NCBI RefSeq assembly: GCF_017306545.1
Contig: NZ_JAFKID010000022.1
Span: 1-64,000, forward strand
DNA: 64,000 nt
Reading direction: 5' to 3'
Origin: Mesorhizobium sp.
GTDB taxonomy: Bacteria; Pseudomonadota; Alphaproteobacteria; Rhizobiales; Rhizobiaceae
A model generated the notes under the pieces. It worked only from the letters and a program-made list of their open reading frames with translations. It had not been told where the DNA came from and ran no database searches. Both the position numbers and the translations under genes were made by a program. This document shows, piece by piece, positions 19,200 through 26,678 of this stretch (position 1 is the stretch's first letter; every line of letters begins with the position of its first letter).

Positions 19200-19670
19200 C
19201 TATTCCTGCTTCAGCAGGGTTTCGAGCGTTGCCTTTTCCTGCTCGGTCAAGGCGTCCGCCTCGGCCGGCTTTGCCGCCCGGCTGGCGCGGAACACGAACA
19301 GGCCGCCTGCCAGAAGCAGCAGGACCGGCGCGCCCCACAAAAGCATGGTACGAACCTCGAAGCGAGGCTTCAACAGGACGAACTCGCCGTAGCGCGAGAC
19401 GATATAATCGATGACCTGCTTGTCGCTGTCGCCCGCCTTGAGCCGCTCGCGCACCAGGATGCGCAGGTCGCGCGCCAGATCGGCGTCGGATTCGTCGATC
19501 GACTGGTTCTGGCAGACCATGCAGCGCAGGCCTTCCGACAAGGCGCGAGCCCTTGCCTCTAGCGTCGGATCGGCCAGCATCTCGTCCGGCTTGACGGCCT
19601 GCGCCGTGCCGGAAAAAGCCAGCGCCGACAGCACGGCAAGCGCGGCCAGAGCGGATCGCGCCCGGTTCAT
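19200..19670 (-). CDS. ccmH: Cytochrome c maturation protein CcmH (CycL)
   Basis: 156 residues from ATG 19670, which overlaps the ccmF stop (ATGA). A signal peptide ends near residue 24 (GTAQA). The thiol-oxidoreductase motif LRCMVCQN supplies the two Cys that reduce apocytochrome haem-binding cysteines. A C-terminal membrane helix (MLLWGAPVLLLLAGGLFVF) anchors it in the inner membrane, active side in the periplasm. It is the last gene of ccmI-ccmE-ccmF-ccmH, equal to rhizobial cycHJKL. About 155 bases separate it from degP. Confidence 0.95.
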   Translation of the reverse strand: MNRARSALAALAVLSALAFSGTAQAVKPDEMLADPTLEARARALSEGLRCMVCQNQSIDESDADLARDLRILVRERLKAGDSDKQVIDYIVSRYGEFVLLKPRFEVRTMLLWGAPVLLLLAGGLFVFRASRAAKPAEADALTEQEKATLETLLKQE

Positions 19671-21661
19671 GACGGGATGCCGGCACCGGTCGCGGCAACC
19701 GCCTTGCTGCGCCGGCGTGCCGGGGCGCCGACGCGCAGGCGCCGATCCATCAGCGACATGGCGCCACCGGCCATCATCACCAGCCCGCCGCCCCAGATCA
19801 GGATCACCAGCGGTTTCCACCAGATGCGCACGACGACGGAGCCGTCGTTCGCCTGGTCGCCCAGCGAAATGTAGAGCTGGCTGAGCCCGATCGTCTTGAT
19901 CCCGGCTTCCGTCGTGGTCGTCTGCCGCACCGGGAAAAGCCGCTTGGACGACGTGACTTCGGTCTTGACGGCGCCGTCCGGCCCCAGCAGGAGGAAGCGC
20001 CCGCGTTCCTCCGTATAATTCGGGCCTCTCGCCGGATAGAGCCCGTCGAAACGCACGGAACGGCCGGCGATTTCGACCGTCTCACCGGCGTGCATGGACA
20101 GGATGCGCTCCGCGCCGAAGCAAAGCGTGCCGACCATGCCGAGCAGGGTCAACCCGAGGCCGAGATGGGCCAGGGCCGTTCCGAACATCGAACGAGGAAG
20201 GCCGGCAAATCGTCGAGCCGAAACGGCAAGGGCGACGTTGCCGACGCCGGCTTTGACCGCAAGATCGGTCAGTGCGCCGAAGATCAGCCAGAAGGCCAGG
20301 CCGGCGCCGAGCGCGGCAAGGACCGATGCGCCGTCGATGAAGACCAGCGTTACCAGCGCCGCCAGCAGCGCGGCACCAAACGCCGTCATCAGGCGCTGCG
20401 CGGCGGCAAGGACATCGCCCCGCTTCCAGGCAAGCAGCGGCCCGAACGGCACAAGCACCAGCAGCGGCACCATCAGCGGCGTGAAGGTGAGATTGAAGAA
20501 GGGCGCGCCGACCGAAATCTTGTCGGCAGACAGCGCCTCGACGGCGAGCGGATAGAGCGTGCCGATCAACACGGTCGCCGCGGCCGTGGTGAGGAACAAA
20601 TTGTTCAGGACCAGCGCGCCTTCGCGCGAAATCGGCTGGAACAGCCCGCCGGCGGTGAGGGCGGAGGCGCGTACGGCAAACAGCGCCAGCGAACCGCCGA
20701 TGAACAGGACCAGAATCGCCAGGATGAAAACGCCGCGCGTCGGGTCGGAGGCAAAGGCGTGGACGGAGGTGAGAACGCCCGACCGCACCAGGAACGTGCC
20801 CAGCAGCGACAGCGAGAAGGTAAGAATCGCCAGCAGCAGCGTCCAGATCTTCAGAGCCGAGCGCTTTTCCATGACGATGGCCGAATGCAGCAGCGCCGTG
20901 CCCGCCAGCCAGGGCATGAAAGAGGCGTTTTCGACCGGGTCCCAGAACCAGAAACCGCCCCAGCCGAGTTCATAGTAGGCCCAATAGGAGCCTACGGCGA
21001 TGCCACCGGTCAAGAATATCCAGGCGACCAGCGTCCACGGTCGCACCCAGCGCGCCCACGCGGCATCGATACGCCCTTCGATGAGCGCCGCCACCGAGAA
21101 GGAGAAACAGACGGAAAAACCGACATAGCCGAGATAGAGCAGCGGCGGATGAACGGCGAGGCCGAAATCCTGCAACACCGGATTGAGCGCGCGGCCCTCG
21201 ATCGGCGCCGGCGACAGCCGTGCGAAGGGATTGGAGGTGGTGAGGATGAACAGCAGGAAGGCCGTGCCGACCGCCCCCTGCACCGCCAGCACGTTGGCCT
21301 TGAGCGTGTCGGGCAGATTGTTGCCGAAGACCGCGACGAGTGCGCTGAAGAAAGCCAGGATCAGCACCCACAGAAGCATCGAGCCTTCGTGGTTGCCCCA
21401 GGTGCCGGTGATCTTGTAGAGCAGCGGTTGCAGCGAATGCGAATTCTCCCACACGCTGACGACGGAAAAGTCGGACTGCGCGTAGGCCGTCGCCAACGCT
21501 GCGAAAGACAGCGCCGTCAAGGCAAAACCGGTCACGGCGACGGGACCCGCCACCGCCATCATCCTTTGACTGCCGAACCGCGCGCCGACCAGCGGCACGA
21601 CCGTTTGCACCAGCGCCAGCGCCAGCGCGAGAACGAGTGCGAAATGGCCCAGTTCCACCAT
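19667..21661 (-). CDS. ccmF: Haem lyase CcmF (CycK)
   Basis: 664 residues from the ATG encoding MVELGHFALVLALAL (21661), five bases after the ccmE stop. It is a polytopic inner-membrane protein with the WWD haem-handling segment (WGGFWFWDPVENASFMPW near 237-254) and the conserved GTWGNHEGSMLLW segment near 83. It joins haem, delivered by CcmE, to reduced CXXCH motifs together with CcmH and CcmI. The window itself contains two c-type cytochromes (55,113-56,512) that would be its clients. Confidence 0.96.
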   Translation of the reverse strand: MVELGHFALVLALALALVQTVVPLVGARFGSQRMMAVAGPVAVTGFALTALSFAALATAYAQSDFSVVSVWENSHSLQPLLYKITGTWGNHEGSMLLWVLILAFFSALVAVFGNNLPDTLKANVLAVQGAVGTAFLLFILTTSNPFARLSPAPIEGRALNPVLQDFGLAVHPPLLYLGYVGFSVCFSFSVAALIEGRIDAAWARWVRPWTLVAWIFLTGGIAVGSYWAYYELGWGGFWFWDPVENASFMPWLAGTALLHSAIVMEKRSALKIWTLLLAILTFSLSLLGTFLVRSGVLTSVHAFASDPTRGVFILAILVLFIGGSLALFAVRASALTAGGLFQPISREGALVLNNLFLTTAAATVLIGTLYPLAVEALSADKISVGAPFFNLTFTPLMVPLLVLVPFGPLLAWKRGDVLAAAQRLMTAFGAALLAALVTLVFIDGASVLAALGAGLAFWLIFGALTDLAVKAGVGNVALAVSARRFAGLPRSMFGTALAHLGLGLTLLGMVGTLCFGAERILSMHAGETVEIAGRSVRFDGLYPARGPNYTEERGRFLLLGPDGAVKTEVTSSKRLFPVRQTTTTEAGIKTIGLSQLYISLGDQANDGSVVVRIWWKPLVILIWGGGLVMMAGGAMSLMDRRLRVGAPARRRSKAVAATGAGIPS

Positions 21662-21666
21662 GACCG

Positions 21667-22110
21667 TTACTGGCTCTCGCTTTCGACCCACACGCCCTTG
21701 GCTTTCAGACCATCGGCGACCTCCTTGGGCATATAGCGCTCGTCATGCTTGGCAAGAACGCTGTCGGCGACGAACACGCCGTCCGGCCCGAAGGTCCCTT
21801 CGGTAATGACACCCTGCTCTTCCCGGAAAAGGTCGGGCAGGATACCGGTATACGTTACCTTGACCGATTTCTCCTTGTCCGTCACCGCAAAAGCGACATT
21901 GCCGCCCTGCCCCCGGACAATACTCCCCTTCTCGACCAGGCCGCCGAGGCGGATGCGCTGGCCCGGCTGGATCGTCGCCGCGACGAGATCGGCCGGCATA
22001 TAGAAATAGGACGCCTTCTGCCCCAGTGCATAGAAGGTCAGCCCGGTAGCGGCGGCGAGAAACGCCAATCCGCCCAAGATCACCGACAGCCGCTTTTGCT
22101 TGCGCGTCAT
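21667..22110 (-). CDS. ccmE: Haem chaperone CcmE (CycJ)
   Basis: 147 residues with an N-terminal membrane helix ([20 protein letters not shown]) and a periplasmic OB-fold. The haem-binding His is in AKHDERYMP near residue 122, with the family Tyr four residues later. It takes haem from the CcmABC exporter and passes it to CcmF. It lies 3 bases after ccmI and 5 before ccmF, so the genes are in one operon. Confidence 0.96.
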   Translation of the reverse strand: MTRKQKRLSVILGGLAFLAAATGLTFYALGQKASYFYMPADLVAATIQPGQRIRLGGLVEKGSIVRGQGGNVAFAVTDKEKSVKVTYTGILPDLFREEQGVITEGTFGPDGVFVADSVLAKHDERYMPKEVADGLKAKGVWVESESQ

Positions 22111-22113
22111 CGC

Positions 22114-23247
22114 CTACTCCGTCGCTGTCACGCCGAGCGAAGCGGCGAAAGCGGCAACCGTCTTACCGTCGGCGCTGCCGGCACCGAAAACGGCGACGCC
22201 GCGGCTCAGCGCATCGCGTGCCTGATCGGCCCGGCCGAGCACCACATACGAACGAATGAGGCGCTTCCATCCTTCCACGTCGTGCGGATCGCGCCGCAGT
22301 TTTTCGTCCAGGCCCGCCACCATCGTCTCGATCATGGCGCTGCGGTCCTGCGGCGACATGGCCTGTGCCGCCGCCATGTCTTCCTGCGTCGGGCCATTGC
22401 CTCCGGCGGCCGGAGCAGCCTGCCGTCGCCCGACCTCGGCCAGTGCTTCCTGTACGGCGCTGCGCCACGGCGAATCGGCCGGCAAGGACGCAAGCATCCG
22501 CTGCCAGCCATTTTTGGCGTCGTCGATCCGGCCGTCCTGCATGGCGGCCATGGCCAGATAGAAATTCGCTTTCGGGCTCGTGGGCTCGAGTTTCAGCGCA
22601 GCCTCGAAGGCCGCCAGTGCCTCGGCCGAAACGATGCCGCCGGAATCGTTGGTCAGCGCTTCGCCAAGGCCGATCTGGCGCGCAGCCGTCTCGCCTTCAA
22701 GGCGTATGGCATTGCGGTAGGCCGTTGCGGAATCGGAGAAGCGCTGCATGCGCAGATAGACCGGCGCCAGAACGTCCCAGCCCTTGCCATCGGACGGGTC
22801 GGAGGCCAGATGCGCCTCGGCGCGGGCAACCAGTTCGTCCACGGAACTGTCGGCGGGGCTCTTCGCCAGCCGCTCGGCAAGCGGCTGCGGGGGCATGTCC
22901 GGCGAGCCGAGCATGCCGTAAAGCCCCCAACTCACCAGGGGAATGGCCAGTACGGCCGCCGTCGAGACGAATTTAAGCATGCCTCCTTCCGGGCGAGCGG
23001 CTTTCAGGCCGGCCGCGCTATCGGCGCGCAACAGGCGCCGGCCGATCTCGGCACGCGCCTGCTCGGCCTCGGCCGGCTGGATCAGGCCGCGGCCAAGGTC
23101 GCGATCGAGTTCGGCAAGCTGGTCGCGATAGACGGCCATATCCGGGCTGGAGGCCGGCGCAGGCCGCAGCGCTCCGCCCGCCAGCGGCAGCAGCACCGCC
23201 AGACTGGCAGCCAGCGTCAAGGCTGCGGCTATGATCCAAAACAGCAT
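22114..23247 (-). CDS. ccmI: Apocytochrome chaperone CcmI (CycH)
   Basis: 377 residues from the ATG encoding MLFWIIAAALTL (23247). Two membrane helices (near 3-22 and 95-115) flank a cytoplasmic loop (AVYRDQLAELDRDLGRGLI). The periplasmic part holds TPR repeats (WDVLAPVYLRMQRFSDSATAYRNA and following), which bind the C-terminus of apocytochromes and present them to CcmF/CcmH. It is the first ccm gene; the operon starts after the FeuPQ-lipoprotein block, as in Rhizobium leguminosarum, where feuPQ lies upstream of cycHJKL. Confidence 0.94.
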   Translation of the reverse strand: MLFWIIAAALTLAASLAVLLPLAGGALRPAPASSPDMAVYRDQLAELDRDLGRGLIQPAEAEQARAEIGRRLLRADSAAGLKAARPEGGMLKFVSTAAVLAIPLVSWGLYGMLGSPDMPPQPLAERLAKSPADSSVDELVARAEAHLASDPSDGKGWDVLAPVYLRMQRFSDSATAYRNAIRLEGETAARQIGLGEALTNDSGGIVSAEALAAFEAALKLEPTSPKANFYLAMAAMQDGRIDDAKNGWQRMLASLPADSPWRSAVQEALAEVGRRQAAPAAGGNGPTQEDMAAAQAMSPQDRSAMIETMVAGLDEKLRRDPHDVEGWKRLIRSYVVLGRADQARDALSRGVAVFGAGSADGKTVAAFAASLGVTATE

Positions 23248-23354
23248 GGCACTCCAGATAAACGCATGGCCACGATCTGCCAACAAGAGCGTCCTGCGAC
23301 GCTTTGGCCGAATTGGGGCCTGCGGTCCCTTATCCGAGCAGGATCACGGCAAGT

Positions 23355-23876
23355 TCAATTGAGTAGCGACCAGCTTCCGTCGGCGTTGCGGCACGCCGTC
23401 CCGCGCGCGGTCGCCCCACTACCGCCGGCGTAGACGGTCTGGGCGTACTGGCGGCAATCCTGCGAACCGACGCGATAAGGCTGCGCCGCGACGACTTCGC
23501 CGTAGTGGCTCGCCTGATCCCCTTTCCAGTCAACGGGCTGGCCGCTGGCCGTATATTCGAGCGCCTTGTATTCGGCCTGGAGCGCGGACCGCTTTTCACC
23601 GGCGCTTAATCCTGCACCGATCGATCCGCTGACCAACCCGCCGTTCATCGCCGCGATGACCTTGCCGCTATCGGCCGGCCCGGTGGACGCAGTTGCGCTG
23701 GTTCCCTGACTCGCCCCCGTCGTGCCGCATCCGGCGACAGCGGCCGTCAGGCCGGCAGCCAGCAGCAGGCGAATTCCGATGCCACAGCGGTTCCGTGCTC
23801 CGAACTGATATTCAAGAAGGCGATGGTGGCGATATCCGGCTGACATTTGGCTTTTCATCACGTCCCACGCCATCAT
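23355..23876 (-). CDS. Outer-membrane lipoprotein, 17-kDa surface antigen-like
   Basis: 173 residues. The start overlaps the feuQ stop (ATGA at 23873-23876), suggesting translational coupling. A long N-region precedes a hydrophobic stretch and a lipobox (TAAVAGC) with Cys near residue 50. After it come a glycine-zipper-like segment (GGLVSGSIGAGLSAGEK) and the C-terminal region with two Cys seen in RT0821/Lpp0805-type surface proteins. A shorter start such as MSAGYRHH is possible. Its function is unknown. Cotranscription with feuPQ raises the possibility that it takes part in envelope homeostasis, but nothing in the sequence proves that. Confidence 0.75.
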   Translation of the reverse strand: MMAWDVMKSQMSAGYRHHRLLEYQFGARNRCGIGIRLLLAAGLTAAVAGCGTTGASQGTSATASTGPADSGKVIAAMNGGLVSGSIGAGLSAGEKRSALQAEYKALEYTASGQPVDWKGDQASHYGEVVAAQPYRVGSQDCRQYAQTVYAGGSGATARGTACRNADGSWSLLN

Positions 23877-25312
23877 TGCAGGCTGCGCAGCCGCACCACG
23901 GCTTTCAGGCCGCCCAGCAAAGACTGCTCGAGCGCCAGTTCGCCTCCATACTCGTTGACGAGATCGGCGACAATGGCAAGCCCCAGTCCGGTTCCGGGTT
24001 TCGTTTCGTCCAGCCGCCGGCCGCGCTTCAAGGCTTCGCGCGCCTTGTCTTCGGGAATGCCGGGGCCGTCATCCTCGATGGCGATCTCGAACAGGCCTGG
24101 ACTCGCCGATACCGGCGGCGCTGCGGCCACCGTGATGGCGACCTTGGTATTTGCCCACTTCACCGCGTTTTCCAGGAGATTGCCCAGGATTTCCTCCAGA
24201 TCCTCGCGCTCGCCCGCGAAGATGACGTCTTCGGCCGGCAGCGCCCACGAGACGGCGACGCGCGCGTTGAGTTTCTGCACCACCCGCCCCAGCCGCTGCA
24301 CCAGCGGCCCGACCGGCGTGCGGTAGACGACGCTGTCGCGTTGCGCGGCCACGCGCGCCCGTTGCAGGTAGTGCTCGACCTGCTTCTGCATGGATGCAGC
24401 CTGATCGACGATGAGCCGGCCTTGCGTGCCGCCAAGCGCGCGCCCTTCGTTCAGCAGCACCGCAAGCGGCGTCTTGAGCGAATGGGCGAGATTGCCCACC
24501 TGGGTGCGCGAGCGCTCGACGATGCGCTTGTTGTTCTCGATGAGAGCGTTGGTTTCGTTGGCCAACGGCTCGATCTCGGCGGGGAAGCGGCCGTCGAGAC
24601 GCCCGGCCGTCCCCTCCCGCACCATCGCCAACGCATTCCGGACCCGGCGCAACGGTTGCAGGCCAAGCAGGATGGCGATAGCGTTGATGGCGATCATGCC
24701 GGCGCCGAAAAGCGACAGGTAGGCCAGCAGGCGCCGCTGGAACGCCGCGACCTCCTGGTCGAGTTCGGTCCGGTTTCCCATTACCCGGAATCGGGCCGCG
24801 CGGTTCTTGGAATCGAGGACGAACTCGCTCTCGATCACTTCGATTTCCTCGCCGCCCAGGCCATGCGTGGTGTAGCTGCGCTGGAAAGTCGAGTTGAAGG
24901 GCACGGCCGCAACGCTCGGCGACGGGATCGCCTTCGTCATCGAAGACGAATGCAAGGAGCCGCTGACGCCTTCCGATGCCGGTTCGACGGACCAATACCA
25001 CCCCGAATCCGGCTCGGAAAAACGGAGATCGCCCAAGTCCGGCGAGCCGGTCAGGGTTCCGGCTTCGGAGATTCCCACCGAACCGATGAGGTTGAAAAGA
25101 TGAGCTGACAGAAGGCTTTCGAATCCGCGCTCGCTGGTCTGGCGATAGAGCGTGGTGATCAGCGTGAAGATGACGACCAGGGTGAGAATCGCCCAAGCGG
25201 TCGAGAAGGCCACCACGCGAAAGGTCAGCGAGCGCAGCCAGAAACGCACTGTCGGCGCTTTGCGGACCGCCGGTCTGGTCAGGAGCGGTTCCGCCTCACG
25301 CCTCCGGTCCAC
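23873..25312 (-). CDS. feuQ: Sensor histidine kinase FeuQ
   Basis: About 479 residues with membrane helices near 32-54 and 198-220 and a periplasmic sensor between them. The His box is the unusual VGNLAHSLKTPLAVLLNE, followed by N-box NLLENAVKWA and G-boxes DDGPGIP and GTGLGLAIV. Start is uncertain: a GTG at 25312 overlaps the end of feuP by 17 bases, while a GTG at 25249 lies just before the first helix. It is named from the adjacent FeuP and from the gene order next to ccmI (cycH), published for Rhizobium leguminosarum feuPQ. In Sinorhizobium meliloti FeuPQ activates ndvA for export of cyclic glucans. Confidence 0.85.
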   Translation of the reverse strand: MDRRREAEPLLTRPAVRKAPTVRFWLRSLTFRVVAFSTAWAILTLVVIFTLITTLYRQTSERGFESLLSAHLFNLIGSVGISEAGTLTGSPDLGDLRFSEPDSGWYWSVEPASEGVSGSLHSSSMTKAIPSPSVAAVPFNSTFQRSYTTHGLGGEEIEVIESEFVLDSKNRAARFRVMGNRTELDQEVAAFQRRLLAYLSLFGAGMIAINAIAILLGLQPLRRVRNALAMVREGTAGRLDGRFPAEIEPLANETNALIENNKRIVERSRTQVGNLAHSLKTPLAVLLNEGRALGGTQGRLIVDQAASMQKQVEHYLQRARVAAQRDSVVYRTPVGPLVQRLGRVVQKLNARVAVSWALPAEDVIFAGEREDLEEILGNLLENAVKWANTKVAITVAAAPPVSASPGLFEIAIEDDGPGIPEDKAREALKRGRRLDETKPGTGLGLAIVADLVNEYGGELALEQSLLGGLKAVVRLRSLQ

Positions 25313-25961
25313 GCATGCGATAGCCCATGCCGCGCACGGTTTCGATGAGATCGATGCCCATCTTCTTGCGCAGGCGCCCGACGAAAACTTCGATCGTGTT
25401 GGAATCGCGATCGAAATCCTGATCGTAGAGATGCTCCACCAGCTCCGTGCGGGAAACCACCTCGCCCATATGGTGCATGAGATAGGCAAGCAGCCGGAAT
25501 TCATGCGAGGTCAGTTTCAGCGGCACGCCGTCGACGTCGGCCTTGGACGCCTTGGTGTCGAGGCGCAACGGGCCGCAGGTGAGTTCGGAGGAAGCGTGCC
25601 CGGCGGCACGGCGGATCAGCGCGCGCACTCGCGCAAGCACTTCCTCGATGTGAAAGGGCTTCGCCACATAGTCGTCGGCGCCGGCGTCGATGCCGGCCAC
25701 CTTGTCGCTCCAGCGGTCGCGCGCGGTCAGCATGAGCACGGGCATCTTCCGGCCTTCGCGCCGCCAACGCTCGACGACGCTGATGCCGTCCATCTGCGGC
25801 AGGCCGATATCGAGAACGACCGCGTCATACGGCTCTGTATCGCCGAGGAAATGGCCCTCCTCGCCGTCATAAGCCCGGTCCACCACATAGCCGGCATCCG
25901 CAAGTGCGTCGGAAACCTGCCTGTTGAGGTCCTTGTCATCCTCGACGACGAGTACGCGCAT
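25296..25961 (-). CDS. feuP: Response regulator FeuP
   Basis: 221 residues, ATG at 25961. Receiver domain: acidic pair in VVEDDKDL, phospho-acceptor Asp in AVVLDIGLPQMDG near residue 51 and Lys in VAKPFHIEE near 101. Winged-helix output domain: LTSHEFRLLAYLMHH through ETVRGMGYRMR. The small exported protein gene upstream ends 63 bases before it, and feuQ overlaps its 3' end. In rhizobia FeuP has been tied to high-affinity iron uptake (R. leguminosarum) and to cyclic glucan export and hypo-osmotic adaptation (S. meliloti). Confidence 0.88.
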   Translation of the reverse strand: MRVLVVEDDKDLNRQVSDALADAGYVVDRAYDGEEGHFLGDTEPYDAVVLDIGLPQMDGISVVERWRREGRKMPVLMLTARDRWSDKVAGIDAGADDYVAKPFHIEEVLARVRALIRRAAGHASSELTCGPLRLDTKASKADVDGVPLKLTSHEFRLLAYLMHHMGEVVSRTELVEHLYDQDFDRDSNTIEVFVGRLRKKMGIDLIETVRGMGYRMRGPEA

Positions 25962-26024
25962 CGTATCCTTTCTACCCGCCGTGCCGGATATAGGGCGATT
26001 CCAACCCCTTTGGAAACGCCGGCT

Positions 26025-26324
26025 TCAGCCCTGCGGAACGACGATTTCGGCGCGGCGTGGCCGTTCGCCTTCCTTACCCGGCACCAACACCACGATGACG
26101 CAGACAGGCTGCCCGCCGCGTGTCGCCTGCGAGGCCTTGGCAAGCGTCCCGCCCTTCTGTGCAGCCACCTCCTGGCCGACCGCGTAACAATCCGCCGAGA
26201 CGTTGACGACCGGATCGGAATATTGCGGCATGACGAAAGGAGCGGCTTCCGCCCCGGCAACGAACGATGCGCCGGCATAAAGCGCCAGCGCCGAAGTTGC
26301 AAAGCGGAATGTCAGCCTTTTCAT
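26025..26324 (-). CDS. Small exported protein, candidate FeuN-type modulator of FeuPQ
   Basis: 99 residues from MKRLTFRFATSALALYAG (ATG 26324), with a signal peptide predicted to end near residue 27 (GAEAA). The mature part (about 72 residues) contains two Cys (VSADCYAVG and QPVCVIVV), possibly a disulfide, and ends in a beta-rich GERPRRAEIVV. No catalytic motif is visible. In Sinorhizobium meliloti the gene directly upstream of feuP encodes FeuN, a small periplasmic protein that restrains FeuQ signalling. Size, export signal and position all agree, so I propose the same role; I cannot compare the sequences here. Confidence 0.55.
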   Translation of the reverse strand: MKRLTFRFATSALALYAGASFVAGAEAAPFVMPQYSDPVVNVSADCYAVGQEVAAQKGGTLAKASQATRGGQPVCVIVVLVPGKEGERPRRAEIVVPQG

Positions 26325-26444
26325 GAGCGGCGTTCTAACGCGCCCCTGCTGAACATGGAATGAACGTCTCCACGCTCCCAATCCATCCGTCCCCACGTCG
26401 CCCCCTTCGACCGAACATCACGGTCCGGCGTGCATGGGTTCACT

Positions 26445-26651
26445 CTAGCCTATCCTTTCCTTCGCCGACAACCGGCCGAGGATGGCGATCAGGCCCGATA
26501 CCGCGCTGATGGCCTGGAGCAGCGTATCGGTCAGGGCCTGTCCGTCCACGCCGTCGATCGGCAGGCCGGCAATGCCGGCCGCGCCGGTCAGCACGGTGAC
26601 GATGGAGGCCCAGATCGTGCGGGACAGATACCAGGGTTTGCTCGTGGTCAT
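26445..26651 (-). CDS. Small two-helix membrane protein after the GTA cluster (holin-like)
   Basis: 68 residues with two hydrophobic segments, IWASIVTVLTGAAGIAGLP (about 12-30) and a C-terminal one around LLQAISAVSGLIAILG (about 44-59), separated by a short acidic loop, and charged ends (N-terminal MTTSKPW, C-terminal RLSAKERIG). This size and layout match small class II-type phage holins, which open the inner membrane before lysis. It starts 28 bases after the host-specificity gene and is the last gene of the transcript. A holin role for GTA release is an inference; a structural membrane role cannot be excluded. Confidence 0.6.
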   Translation of the reverse strand: MTTSKPWYLSRTIWASIVTVLTGAAGIAGLPIDGVDGQALTDTLLQAISAVSGLIAILGRLSAKERIG

Positions 26652-26678
26652 TGTCGAAACCTTTCCTTGAGGGAGTTT

